A stretch of DNA of 50,208 nucleotides from Acidobacteriota bacterium (GTDB lineage: Bacteria; Acidobacteriota; Terriglobia; Terriglobales; Acidobacteriaceae), in NCBI GenBank assembly GCA_003225005.1, contig QIAN01000157.1, positions 1-50,208 of the forward strand, in the 5' to 3' direction. Of this stretch, positions 9,027-18,593 are shown one piece after another (within the stretch, counting starts at the first letter, position 1; each line of letters begins with the position of its first letter). Under the pieces are notes generated by a model. That model was not told where the DNA came from. It worked only from the letters and a program-made list of their open reading frames with translations, and ran no database searches. The translations under genes were made by a program, and so were the position numbers.

Positions 9027-10205
9027 ATGACCACGAAATCTCTTTTCATGATTGCTTTGTTCGGGGCGACAGGGTTAGTGGCGTTTTCCCAAACAGAAAC
9101 CCGGCCGCGGATCCGTGACCTGGGGGTGGAAGTGGGCATATTGTCGCCCGGTCCTCTGAATGCCATCACGGATGTTGCCGGGGTCAAAGTCGGCCAAACC
9201 ACGCTGGTTCGAGGCGACAGTATCCGCACGGGTGTTACCGCCATTCTGCCGCACGGAGGGAATCTGTTTAGAGAAAGAGTTCCTGGGGCAGTTTTCGTCG
9301 GCAATGCTTTTGGAAAACTGGCTGGGTCCACGCAGGTGAATGAACTTGGAGAAATTGAAACGCCTATCCTGCTGACTTCCACGCTCGCGGTGCCCAAAGT
9401 CGCAGATGCCCTCGTCAGCTACATGTTGAACCTCAAGGGTAATGAAAGTGTGCAGTCGGTGAATCCCCTGGTGGGCGAGACCAACGATGGTTACTTGAAC
9501 GACATACGTTCCCGCCCCATCGGGCAGGAGGATGTGTTCGCGGCGATAACCAATGCAAAAGAAGGCCCGGTGGAAGAGGGTGCCGTGGGCGCTGGCACCG
9601 GCACCGTAGCCTTTGGATTCAAGGGGGGAATTGGAACTTCATCGCGGCGCCTTCCGGCCTCGCTCGGTGGCTACACCGTGGGGGTGTTGGTCCAGACAAA
9701 TTTTGGCGGAATTCTCAGCATCGCGGGTGCACCGATTGCCAAGGAATTGGGGAACCATTATCTGAAAGATTACTTAGAGGAAAACAAGGGTGCTACCAAC
9801 CGGACGCCAGAACAGACGGCGGATGGCTCGATCATGATTGTGGTGGCGACTGATGCTCCGCTCGAACACCGCAACTTGAGTCGCCTGGCGGCGCGAGCGA
9901 TGATGGGTCTGGCCCGGACCGGATCTAGCGGCAGTAACGGCAGCGGTGATTACGTCATTGCCTTTTCGACTGCTCCAGAGGTTCGTATCGAGGCGGATAG
10001 TCCGCTGTACCAGCCCAAGGCGCTGTTGGCCAACGGGAGTATGTCCCCGTTATTTGAAGCTGTGATCGAGGCTACGGAAGAGGCGATTTATAACTCGATG
10101 TTCCGAGCACACGATATGTCCGGACACGGGCACACAGTGAAGGCGTTGCCTCTCGAAGAAACAATCGATCTCTTGAGGAAACACAATGCTATTCCCACAA
10201 AATAA
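9027..10205 (+). CDS. Secreted P1-family aminopeptidase (DmpA/BapA type)
   Basis: 392 residues beginning with a signal peptide (hydrophobic run about 6-20) after a clear GGAG ribosome site. The protein follows the DmpA/BapA pattern: RIRDLGVEVG, then NAITDVAGVKVGQTT, the HGG region, GAGTGTVAFGFKGGIG, and the self-cleavage serine in TADGSIMIVVATDAPL. Cleavage before Ser268 would make alpha and beta chains, with Ser268 as N-terminal nucleophile. These enzymes remove N-terminal D- or L-residues, or beta-amino acids, from small peptides in the periplasm. It lies 264 bases after the oxidase relic on the same strand and may feed amino acids to the permease. No defect is visible. Confidence 0.93.
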   Translation: MTTKSLFMIALFGATGLVAFSQTETRPRIRDLGVEVGILSPGPLNAITDVAGVKVGQTTLVRGDSIRTGVTAILPHGGNLFRERVPGAVFVGNAFGKLAGSTQVNELGEIETPILLTSTLAVPKVADALVSYMLNLKGNESVQSVNPLVGETNDGYLNDIRSRPIGQEDVFAAITNAKEGPVEEGAVGAGTGTVAFGFKGGIGTSSRRLPASLGGYTVGVLVQTNFGGILSIAGAPIAKELGNHYLKDYLEENKGATNRTPEQTADGSIMIVVATDAPLEHRNLSRLAARAMMGLARTGSSGSNGSGDYVIAFSTAPEVRIEADSPLYQPKALLANGSMSPLFEAVIEATEEAIYNSMFRAHDMSGHGHTVKALPLEETIDLLRKHNAIPTK

Positions 10206-11150
10206 GCTGAGACCCAGCTCCTGCGGTTGCCGGATGCGGACTGTAGAAGGCGTTTTTCCGCAATCTGCGAAAGCTTCCGCAATCGCGGATTTGACCCCTC
10301 CAATCTCGGACGAATACCACGAATCCTACGCCTCCCGCAGTCATATCCGTGCTAATAGAGTTGTGTCTTCTCGGCTGAGGCGAGTCTCGATTCATAAGAT
10401 CTGAGGCGCAGATCAGAACAGTTGTTTGCAGGCGTTGCAACCTTAGCCTTGGATGCACATGAGCCTTTTGTGACAAGACGCAGCAAGGCTAAGTTGTTGA
10501 AATCCTGGGTACGAGAAGGAGATAAATCGCGACGCTGCAGTTCCATGCCGCTAAGCGGCAGAGGTGGGTCCCATTCAGCGATCGCTCCTTGCCGGGGGTA
10601 CCTTTTCATGGCTCATTTGCAAAATTGCACGCTCCTAGGGCTGCTGAGTCACGCCAAGTGCTTCTAATCTGCTTTAGATGTCCCAGTGAATAAAATTCGC
10701 ACTGAGTGCTGAGGCGTACCAGCGCCCGACTGGAAAGCGGAGACTGCTTATCTCGCATGGCATGGCCGATGCTTCCATGAATTCGCGTTGGTTCCCACCT
10801 CAAGACATTTTGAAAGCGCGATCGGTGTCGAGAGTGTTTTGAGTCGGATCGTGCATGGAGATGAGATTACCTGCTTTGTTGTTGGGGAGGAAACGGCAAT
10901 GACCACAGCGTCGCAGAGCACCAGAGCACCGAGGATATGACGTTTATTCCATAAGGCAGCTACATTGCCAAACGAGCTCGCACAGGTAAGACCGCAGGTC
11001 ATTCACGCCCCAGAATCGCGGGAGACCATCGTGTCGAAGCGGTGAAGCGTTTGCCCCCCGGTTTTGAAGATCACCTGGTGTGTTCTGATGCGTTATGAAA
11101 ACTCTCTACTCTACTTGATTTCTCTACAGCATCCTCGTAGACGCCGTGCC
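10206..11150. other. Long stretch without an intact gene
   Basis: About 945 bases with only short, composition-driven open frames on both strands. It holds a small repeat of TTCCGCAAT words near 10255-10290, an imperfect palindrome GATCTG-AGGCG-CAGATC near 10398-10414, and a relic (10718-10759) that recurs near 24891. It separates the rightward peptidase from the leftward TonB receptor relic and probably consists of decayed genes. Confidence 0.5.
10718..10759 (-). repeat. Dispersed relic, copy 1 (partner at 24891-24931)
   Basis: The 42 bases align with 24891-24931 with few changes and one indel, sharing ACCAGCG, CCGACTG and GGAGACTGCTT...CGCATG. Read leftward, both copies give MRDKQSP followed by VGRW and a hydrophobic residue, and both reach a stop 18 or so residues later. 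This points to two decayed 3' ends of the same unidentified gene family. Confidence 0.5.
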
Positions 11151-12283
11151 TCAGAAGCCGTATCGCAGAGCAAACTCCATAACACGAGGCTTTGTTAATG
11201 TCTGGTTGTATTCGCCAAACGTGCCCGTGGTTCCGAGCGAAGGTAACCCACCTCCGTTAGAAAGGTCGAAACCACTGAATTGGTAATGTTGAACGCTTCC
11301 CAGCTAAACCTGAGGGATTGTGACTCGGCAAGTCTCCAAGTCTTGCTAACGCCCGTATTGATGCCAAAGAAGCCGGCTCCACGAACGACATTACGATTGC
11401 CGGACTCGCCGGGGTACGCAAAACGAAAAGATGCCAAAGCGGCGTTCATGTCCTTAAAAATATTTGGGTTTCCGAAGGAATCGCGAAACGTACCGCTTTC
11501 GGGTACTTTACCGGTGAGGACTGCTGCTCCCTCCAGGTCCCAATTCGTCGGGAAGAAGAAACCGTTACCTATGCTGTAGGGATAACCGCTCGTCCAGCGC
11601 AAGAGCCCTGAAAACTGCCATCCGCCTAATAGTGCTTCAGAGAGTCTACCCATCGCGGAACCCCACCGCTCGCCGTGTCCGACCGGTAGCTCGTAAACCC
11701 AGTTGGAGTTTATCTGTGAAGCGCATCGAAGTCGGAAGGCCCGCGAAACTGATTCGGATCCCATGAGTTTATGATCTGGCTTGCATAAGAAAAATAACCA
11801 TTGAAATTCGTGCGTTCGGCGTTCGAACCGACGTCGATCGACTTCGAAAGGGTGTAGTTGACATCCATCTGCAGTCCATGTGTCATGCGATGTTGAAGCG
11901 AGAACTGTGCGGCATTGTATGAGCTATTCCCGATGGATCTCCAGGCATACAAAGTTGCGAACTGTCCGCTAAAGAATTGATAGGGCTGTGTGACACCCCC
12001 AATGGGCACAGGCCGGAAAGCAGAACACGTCAGCGTTCTGCAAGGCCACTACTTCGTTGTGTAGGTTGCAGAAATAAGAGTCGTACATGGCCTGCGTAGC
12101 CGTAACCGTGGTCAGTGCGGATTCTCCCGGGGCCCCACACCCGGACAGTTGCGTCGCATCTGGCCCAGCCGCGTTCGGGAATATATTCTGCCAATACGGG
12201 ATCTTGCCAACGGCGTTCACCGGTGTGCCAGCGACGCCGAAGGACAATTCGCCGAAGGACGATATTGCATTCTGACGAGCAGA
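11151..12283 (-). pseudogene. TonB-dependent (Oar-like) receptor, C-terminal relic with at least three frameshifts
   Basis: Reading leftward, three frames carry consecutive pieces of one beta-barrel. The first runs from about 12283 (SSFGELSFGVAGTPVNAVGK, ending at NADVFCFPAC). The second, about 12006-11720, has QFATLYAWRSIGNSSYNAAQ and LSKSIDVGSNAERTNFN. The third, about 11725-11270, has QINSNWVYELPVG and FNITNSVVSTF. A final frame gives GGGLPSLGTTGTFGEYNQT and closes with ALRYGF before TGA (stop complement at 11151-11153), the aromatic end expected of a TonB barrel. Shifts lie near 12005, 11718 and 11265. Only about 375 of roughly 1100 residues remain, and signal, plug and N-terminal domain are gone. 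It is a dead gene. Confidence 0.88.
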
Positions 12284-12339
12284 AGGAGCAGAAGCTGAAC
12301 TGTGGACAAGAACAACTTTCCAGATTAAGCTGTGCCCGC

Positions 12340-13938
12340 ATGCGAACCACTCTCTCGGCGATCCTGGTCGTTCTATTGGCATCCGGTGGTGTCGGACAGC
12401 TAACTACTGTGCCTTCTGCGAAGTCAGTGGAGGCGACCCTGGACAGTAAAGAACAAGAGTTGGAGCGACTTTACGCGTCGTACTGGCAGATCCAGTATCA
12501 ACTGGAGCAGGACGCCACGAGCGTCTCGGACAAAGATGTTAATCGCAAGATCCGCGATGTGATTAGTGATCCTGAATTGCTCCACACATTAAAGGTGGCG
12601 CATCTCGAAGACCCTGTCCTGCAGCGCCGGCGGCAGTTGTTCCTGGAAGTTGCAGCCGATTCACAGATCTCTACCGATACCGACTTGGTCACACTGGTCG
12701 AGTCGATTCGGAGAGACGGGAGCACCATACGATATAAGATTGGCGGAAAACTACTGGACCGGCCTGAACTCGATAATGTCCTTGGCCACGAGGTTGATCG
12801 CGATGTTCGCCGGCAGGCTTGGTATGCTCAGGCGGAGCTGACCCAACTGACGGGCGATCGGATCTGCGAGGTGATGAAACTTCGGAACCAACTGGGACCA
12901 CGCTACGCGGGTGAGCACTTCAGCGATTTCATGCTCAGACGTCGCGCCACAAACCGACAAGAGCTATTGAGCTGGTTTGAACAGATCAGGACATCGACGG
13001 AGCCAGAATATCGGGCCCTCCTTTCACGGATGCAACGGGAGCTGCGGGTCGAGAAGCTAGAGCCTTGGGACCTCGAATACTATTTTTCGACTCTGAGTCC
13101 AGAGCTTGAGAGCAAGCTCGGACTGGAGGGAGCCTGGAAGCGCACCACCAAAGTCGCTGGCCTGCTTGGATTCGATTTCAGTCGTCTACCCGTCGACGTG
13201 AAAATTACCGACATCACGTTCGGCGGCTACACAATGCCGATCTGGTACGGGAAAGAGATCAAATTACTTGTCAGTAAACACACAGGAATTCGTTTCGCGG
13301 ACACGATTCTTCACGAATCTGGACACGCATTGCACTTCAGTTTTGTACAAGAACCGACGTTCATACTTCGAGACAACTACCCCCCACCCATGGATGAGGG
13401 GCTCGGCCAAACAATGTCCCTGATGATGTTTCGACCAGAGATCGCGACTACTGTTTACGGCCTCTCCAGCGATGAAGCAAGTATTCTGAACGAGAGACGC
13501 CGTTTGGAATCGAATTATTCCCTACGTGTTCTTATGGTGCAGTCTGAGTTTGAATTGGAAGCTTACGATAATCCGCAACAGGACTTCACCGTTCTTTATG
13601 ATCGTGTTTGCTCAAAGTATCTCGATGTGGACTGCCATCAATCAAACACCTGGGGATACGATCCTTTCTACGCAGCGATTCCGATCTACCAACAGAACTA
13701 TGTTCTGGCTGAGATGTTCGCCTATCAAGTCCACCACACTCTGGATCAAAGGTTTGGCAGGAACTGGGGTCGAGAAGGCGGGTCTTATCTCCACGATAAA
13801 ATCCTGATTCGTGGTGGATCGCTTACATTGGATCAGATCATGCAGCAAGGTACCGGCGAGGGGCTAAGCGCCAAGTACCTTGTCGCGGCGCTCAAAGCCC
13901 AGCCCACCGGGGCAGCAGCAAAGTCAGAGTCGAAGTGA
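12340..13938 (+). CDS. Secreted M2-like zinc metallopeptidase
   Basis: 532 residues from the ATG at 12340, which starts a clear signal peptide (MRTTLSAILVVLLASGGVGQ). An upstream extension in the same frame overlaps the receptor relic and lacks protein character. The zinc motif HESGH is at about 325-329. A DEGLGQ block places the third ligand Glu 28 residues after the first His, the spacing of the peptidase M2 (ACE) family, and LEPWDLEYYFS upstream is shared by the M2/M3 group. The length fits a single-domain dipeptidyl carboxypeptidase of the periplasm. The exact family assignment is from these motifs only. It is convergent with the following amidohydrolase, with a 10-base gap. Confidence 0.82.
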   Translation: MRTTLSAILVVLLASGGVGQLTTVPSAKSVEATLDSKEQELERLYASYWQIQYQLEQDATSVSDKDVNRKIRDVISDPELLHTLKVAHLEDPVLQRRRQLFLEVAADSQISTDTDLVTLVESIRRDGSTIRYKIGGKLLDRPELDNVLGHEVDRDVRRQAWYAQAELTQLTGDRICEVMKLRNQLGPRYAGEHFSDFMLRRRATNRQELLSWFEQIRTSTEPEYRALLSRMQRELRVEKLEPWDLEYYFSTLSPELESKLGLEGAWKRTTKVAGLLGFDFSRLPVDVKITDITFGGYTMPIWYGKEIKLLVSKHTGIRFADTILHESGHALHFSFVQEPTFILRDNYPPPMDEGLGQTMSLMMFRPEIATTVYGLSSDEASILNERRRLESNYSLRVLMVQSEFELEAYDNPQQDFTVLYDRVCSKYLDVDCHQSNTWGYDPFYAAIPIYQQNYVLAEMFAYQVHHTLDQRFGRNWGREGGSYLHDKILIRGGSLTLDQIMQQGTGEGLSAKYLVAALKAQPTGAAAKSESK

Positions 13939-13948
13939 GTCCCAAGAT

Positions 13949-15271
13949 TCAAGGATGGCTTTTGTCTGCCGGCAGCTGTTGTTTGATAATTTCTCCTCGC
14001 TTCATCACGAACACGACGTTTTCCATGGCGCTGATGTCCTGTGTTGGGTCACCCGAGACGGCGATGATGTCAGCGAACTTGCCTGCCTCTATTGAACCGA
14101 TTTCGTCCGACAGCCGGAGCAACTCTGAGGCGTGAATTGTTGCAGCCTGAAGTGCCTCGATCGGAGTCAGTCCGCCTTTTACCATTGCTGGAAACTCCTT
14201 GGGCAAGAAGTCAGGGTCATCGTCGAGGCCAAAGGCAATTCTTATGTGATGCTTGAGGGCGTGCTGGAAGGCGTCAGACTGGTACTTCACGATCATTCGC
14301 GACTTTTCCAAAGCAACCGGATCTAGTCCGCTCGGATTCCCAATGGCTGCATATCGCTGGATCACCGATAACGTGGACACCAGCCATGTACCTTGTTTCT
14401 CCATGAGCGTTGCACCCTCTTCGTCCAGCAGAGTGCCGTGCTCGATTGAATCCACACCTGCCCTTACCGCAGCCTTGATGCCATCAGCACCTTCCGCATG
14501 AGCCATGACTAATTTGTGGGCACGATGGGCCACTTCCACGGCTCTTCTCATCTGCTCCTCACTCAGTTCCTGCACATTGAAATCACTTATCGGGTCAGAG
14601 ATGCCACCTGTCGCAATGACCTTTATCCAGTCGGCACCGTACTTAATGTCGTGCCTAACTGCCGCCGAGATGTCGTCAACACTATCAGTGAGATTTGGCC
14701 GACGAGCAAGAGCTTGATCAGCGGCGAGGACATCAGCATCACCATGACCGCCCGTCACCGAGACATAATTGCCCGCTGAGACCATACGCGGTCCTTTGAT
14801 CAAACCCGCCCTTATGCTGTCACGTAGAGCGAGTTGACCGTAGGCCAGATCCGATTCTCCCGCATCGCGTAACGTGGTGAAACCGTGATCCAGCCAGCTT
14901 TGTAAGTTATGGACTCCCCAAAGCGCACCCTGCGGCGAAGACATGCGCAGCGGCCCAGACGCTGACAGGTCCTTGAGATTGCCGAGTACATGCGCATGGC
15001 AGTCGATAAGGCCGGGAAGAACTGTCAGGCCTGATAGGTCTACCACTCTGACAGTGTCACTGCCATGTTGGCCGACCCTGGAAGACGGTCCAACGGCAGC
15101 GATTTTGTTTCCGTCGATAAGAATTGCCTGGTCAGTCAGAAGCTTGCCTGTACGGGCATCAATCAATCTGGATGTTTTGATCAAGATCAGTTCTTTTGTT
15201 GCGGCAGCGGCGGATGCCAGATTGGCGGTTATGACCAGCGACAGAATCAGGAAAGCTCTGTAGATCATCAC
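13949..15271 (-). CDS. Secreted amidohydrolase (imidazolonepropionase/prolidase-like)
   Basis: 440 residues with a signal peptide (about 1-24) and the full metal-site set of the amidohydrolase superfamily: HxH in GLIDCHAHV (His92, His94), the lysine of GADWIKVIATGG that is usually carboxylated, the His of MAHAEG, the SIEHGT histidine, and the terminal FGLDDDPDF aspartates. A small N-terminal beta-sandwich (ILIDGNKIAAVG) and the closing KFADIIAVSGDPTQDI strand are both present. The enzyme should hydrolyse an amide bond, often of Xaa-Pro or acyl amino acids, outside the cytoplasm. A second family member of the same design is at 48632-49951. The stop lies 10 bases from the convergent peptidase. 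Confidence 0.92.
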   Translation of the reverse strand: MMIYRAFLILSLVITANLASAAAATKELILIKTSRLIDARTGKLLTDQAILIDGNKIAAVGPSSRVGQHGSDTVRVVDLSGLTVLPGLIDCHAHVLGNLKDLSASGPLRMSSPQGALWGVHNLQSWLDHGFTTLRDAGESDLAYGQLALRDSIRAGLIKGPRMVSAGNYVSVTGGHGDADVLAADQALARRPNLTDSVDDISAAVRHDIKYGADWIKVIATGGISDPISDFNVQELSEEQMRRAVEVAHRAHKLVMAHAEGADGIKAAVRAGVDSIEHGTLLDEEGATLMEKQGTWLVSTLSVIQRYAAIGNPSGLDPVALEKSRMIVKYQSDAFQHALKHHIRIAFGLDDDPDFLPKEFPAMVKGGLTPIEALQAATIHASELLRLSDEIGSIEAGKFADIIAVSGDPTQDISAMENVVFVMKRGEIIKQQLPADKSHP

Positions 15272-15478
15272 TCCTCCGAAAAGTACAGAGTGAGATTATC
15301 ATCCATGCAAAAGGCCCAACCAAATTGTGTTCAACTGAAAATCGGCAACAAGGAAGTTGACCGGAGCAAAGCGGACTTCACGGACTAATCCCACCGTGGA
15401 AGCCGGATCGCTTCCGGTTAACCGACCAATCCGGGAACCATCACATCGCGAGAAGCCCGTTGCTGCAGCGTCAGCCGT

Positions 15479-16597
15479 CTAACGGCCCTGTTTCTTGAGT
15501 ACCTGCTTTTCGCGATCCAGCACCATTTGGTCGAAAGCGTGGGGCAGCGACTCGCAGCTGGAATAAGGGCCGGGTTTATAGGCGCGGGACTTGATTCCGG
15601 CCTGCGAAAGCTCTGAGATAGCCCAGTCTTCACGGTTGGTGTTGTCCCAGAACTCAACCGCATCGTCGGCTTCAAAGTTAGGCTTGACCATTTCGTCAGG
15701 GTGGAAGTGCCATTCGCAGATCACGTCGGTACGATCGACGGCACGCGGCCATAGAGTGTGCGTCATTATGTAATCCGGATGGAGGCTTAGCAGCAGATTA
15801 GGAAAAATCGCGTAGTAATAAACTTTGTTACGTTCGTCTCTGCTGAGTCCGGGAAGGTAGTCGCGCCGCAGCTTGCCATCTTTGCTCATAGTCTTGGCGC
15901 CGCCTTGAAACTCCATTGAGCCACCGATGTATCCGCGATGGGGCTGATCGTTCTCGCCAGAGAGGTAATCGGTAATGGCGCTGAGCGCCGGATGCAGAAT
16001 GGGACAGTGCAGGCACTCGTTGTAGTTGAGCATGATCAACTTCCAATTGGCCTTCACCGCATATTCGATGTGCCGATAAGTGCGCAGCTCAGCCATTTGC
16101 CAATGCAGGAACTTCTGAGGCAGATCTTCTAACTGACTGGCAAGCGGGGCGGGCTCTGAGCTGAGGTTGATAAAGATGTGTCCCTCCCAGACGTCGGCAT
16201 GAACGGGATTGAGGGGATAATCTTCGCGGCAGAAGCCGTGGTGCGCGTGTGGAGCGCCGATGAGGCTCCCGTCGAGTCCGTAGGTCCAACCGTGATAGCC
16301 GCACTGGATCCGTCCGGGGAAATGCCCCTCGGCGCGGGCACAGATTCGGGTCCCGCGATGCCGGCAGACGTTGAAAAACGCCAGCAACGAGTTACTCCCG
16401 TCACGCGTAATGATGATGCTCTCACCGGCAACATCGCGAAGAAAATAGTCGCCCGGCGCCGGGACTTGGTTGGCCCGCCCGACACAGATCCAGTTTTGGC
16501 AGTAGAAGCGTTCGAGTTCTTCGCGGAAGAGATTGAGGTCTGTGTAGTAGCGGGCGGGTAGAGTCATCGCAACGGATTGGGTGTCAGAAGTCGGCAC
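15479..16597 (-). CDS. Rieske non-heme iron oxygenase, alpha subunit
   Basis: 372 residues of the ring-hydroxylating oxygenase alpha-chain family. The Rieske 2Fe-2S ligands are intact as CRHRGTRIC ... CGYHGWTY (Cys78, His80, Cys99, His102). The mononuclear iron site follows in NWKLIMLNYNECLHCPILH, with His197 and His202. The start at 16597 is one option, and Met11 (16567) starts the conserved part. No reductase, ferredoxin or beta subunit is encoded nearby, so electron donors must come from elsewhere. Related single-gene members act on quaternary amines, aromatic acids and other small substrates. Substrate is not predictable. It is divergent from the CocE-type hydrolase. Confidence 0.9.
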   Translation of the reverse strand: MPTSDTQSVAMTLPARYYTDLNLFREELERFYCQNWICVGRANQVPAPGDYFLRDVAGESIIITRDGSNSLLAFFNVCRHRGTRICARAEGHFPGRIQCGYHGWTYGLDGSLIGAPHAHHGFCREDYPLNPVHADVWEGHIFINLSSEPAPLASQLEDLPQKFLHWQMAELRTYRHIEYAVKANWKLIMLNYNECLHCPILHPALSAITDYLSGENDQPHRGYIGGSMEFQGGAKTMSKDGKLRRDYLPGLSRDERNKVYYYAIFPNLLLSLHPDYIMTHTLWPRAVDRTDVICEWHFHPDEMVKPNFEADDAVEFWDNTNREDWAISELSQAGIKSRAYKPGPYSSCESLPHAFDQMVLDREKQVLKKQGR

Positions 16598-16823
16598 TCA
16601 GCACCTAGCAGTCATGCAATCAATCAGCAGTTGGCATTCAGTTTCACTGGGATCCCAGCGTACGAATTTTATAGCAAGAATCGAGTTGGTGGCATCGCAA
16701 AGAGGGACGGGAACCCAATAATCTGAAACGAGCTACGCCAATTCGTGTCAAGCAGCGAGGGGAATGGCCGAGGAAGTTGCAAGACTTGCCCCCACGTCTG
16801 GCACCCTGGTAGTCTCACGCCCG

Positions 16824-18593
16824 ATGAAACTCTGGGCTTTGGTTCTGATTCTTGCAGCTTCCATTCTCATGGTTGCTCAGGATTCCACGAACTCCAGAAC
16901 GCATTTTGTTGTGGAGAAAAACGTCCCCGTGCCCATGCGCGATAATGTGGTTCTGCGCGCCGATGTAATGCGCCCAGCCGAGGGCGGCAAACTCCCCGTA
17001 CTTGTGTATCGGACGCCCTACGGGAAAGATGCCGCGCAGCAGGAGTACACGACTTTCAAGCATGCCGCCGAGCGTGGCTATGCCGTCGTAATCCAGGACG
17101 TTCGCGGGCGGTACCACTCGGATGGAGATTTCCGTCCCTACGAAAATGAGGGGCGCGACGGCTACGACACCATCGAGTGGGCTGCCAGTCAGCCTTGGTC
17201 GAATGGTGCTGTTGGAACATTCGGCCTTTCTTATCCCGGAGCAGTGCAATGGCTCGCCGCCGTCCAGAGCCCTCCTCACTTGAAGGCCATGATTCCGGCT
17301 ATGACATTCTCGACGCCGCAGAACTTCTTCTACGCAGGGGGAACGTGGGATATGTCATGGATCGAGTGGATCTGGGACAACATTGCCTGGGACACCCGCA
17401 CGAAAAAGAACCTGCCAGGCCCGCGCTCTTACGAACAGGCTCTCGCTGCCTGGAAAGGAGAAGGGGCGAAGATGTTGAATACCCTGCCTTTGCTTGACCT
17501 AAAGCCTCTCCAGCACGCCGCCCCTTATTATTTCGACTGGTTACGACACCCGCCGGAGGATCCGTGGTGGAACTGGAGCGATCTGCGAGACAAGTACTCT
17601 GGCACGCACGCAGCTGTCCTTAACCTTTCGGCGTGGCACGACGACAATTATGGGCCTGAAGGCGCGACTACGAACTATGCAGGCCTGCTCAAGGCCAGGG
17701 AGGGCGATAAGGACGCTCGCACGCACCTGCTCCTTGGACCCTGGGTTCATGGCGTGGACAGCACCGAAAAAACACGATCCGGAGAGCGTGAGTTCGGCCC
17801 GACCGCGGCGATCGACTACGACGAGGTCGTTCTGCGCTGGATGGATCACTACCTGAAGGGCATGGACAACGGCGTGGACCGTGAAAAGCCTGTGCGCTAC
17901 TTCGTAATGGGACGCAACCAATGGCGGGACGCGGATCAGTGGCCGCCCGCAGCGAGAGCGATGCTAGCGTTCCTGGCTCCGGAAACCCCCGGTACAAGTT
18001 TGGGTCGACTGCAAACTACGCCTTTCGACAACAAGGACAGCTTCAGCGAGTTCGTATCCGATCCGGCCAGTCCCGTCGTGAACCCGTACAACTCCCCCGG
18101 CGCCCACGATTATCGCAAGCTGGCTGATCGCGCCGATGTTCTGACCTTCGATTCTGCAGTGCTGCGGGAAGATACCGAAGTAACGGGGCCGATCAAAGCC
18201 CGCATCTTTGTTTCCTGTGATTGCCGCGATTTCGATCTTTGGGCCCGGCTTCTGGACGTCTCCCCGGATGGAACGGCGATCAACCTGATGAGTCCAGGGC
18301 TGGATGTGCTGCGCGCAAGCTATCGCGACCTCGGCCGGGGCCGGCAGTTGTTGTCACCCGGAAAGATCTACGAGCTGAAGTTGGAGAACCTGATCACTAG
18401 CAACTTGTTTCTGCAGGGACACCGGATCCGCCTGCAGATCTCCGCAAGCTTCACCCCGAACTTTTCTCGCAACCTCCAGAGTGGCGAATCGGAGGTGAAC
18501 AGTGCCCAGATGAAAAGGGCGCACGTTCACGTATTTCACGATACTACGCACCCTTCGCAAGTAGTGCTGCCCGTTGTGCCGGTTGTTATGTAA
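16824..18593 (+). CDS. Secreted CocE/NonD-family serine hydrolase
   Basis: 589 residues from the ATG at 16824, which opens a signal peptide (MKLWALVLILAASILMVAQ). An upstream ATG at 16764 would place 20 polar residues before the signal and is less likely. The catalytic set of the X-Pro dipeptidyl-peptidase/cocaine-esterase group is visible: nucleophile in TFGLSYPGA (Ser136), acid in the SAWHDDNYG block (about Asp273) and LLGPWVHG histidine (His309). The C-terminal jelly-roll domain runs from about residue 355 to the end (PIKARIFVSCDCRDFD, RIRLQISASF). The length is standard. It probably cleaves esters or acyl-peptides in the periplasm and stands as a single transcription unit. Confidence 0.92.
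   Translation: MKLWALVLILAASILMVAQDSTNSRTHFVVEKNVPVPMRDNVVLRADVMRPAEGGKLPVLVYRTPYGKDAAQQEYTTFKHAAERGYAVVIQDVRGRYHSDGDFRPYENEGRDGYDTIEWAASQPWSNGAVGTFGLSYPGAVQWLAAVQSPPHLKAMIPAMTFSTPQNFFYAGGTWDMSWIEWIWDNIAWDTRTKKNLPGPRSYEQALAAWKGEGAKMLNTLPLLDLKPLQHAAPYYFDWLRHPPEDPWWNWSDLRDKYSGTHAAVLNLSAWHDDNYGPEGATTNYAGLLKAREGDKDARTHLLLGPWVHGVDSTEKTRSGEREFGPTAAIDYDEVVLRWMDHYLKGMDNGVDREKPVRYFVMGRNQWRDADQWPPAARAMLAFLAPETPGTSLGRLQTTPFDNKDSFSEFVSDPASPVVNPYNSPGAHDYRKLADRADVLTFDSAVLREDTEVTGPIKARIFVSCDCRDFDLWARLLDVSPDGTAINLMSPGLDVLRASYRDLGRGRQLLSPGKIYELKLENLITSNLFLQGHRIRLQISASFTPNFSRNLQSGESEVNSAQMKRAHVHVFHDTTHPSQVVLPVVPVVM

Noticed and set aside
12115..12339. A 75-residue N-terminal extension of the M2-like peptidase.
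   Set aside because: It is Arg-rich, overlaps the receptor relic on the other strand, and would place the signal peptide internally.
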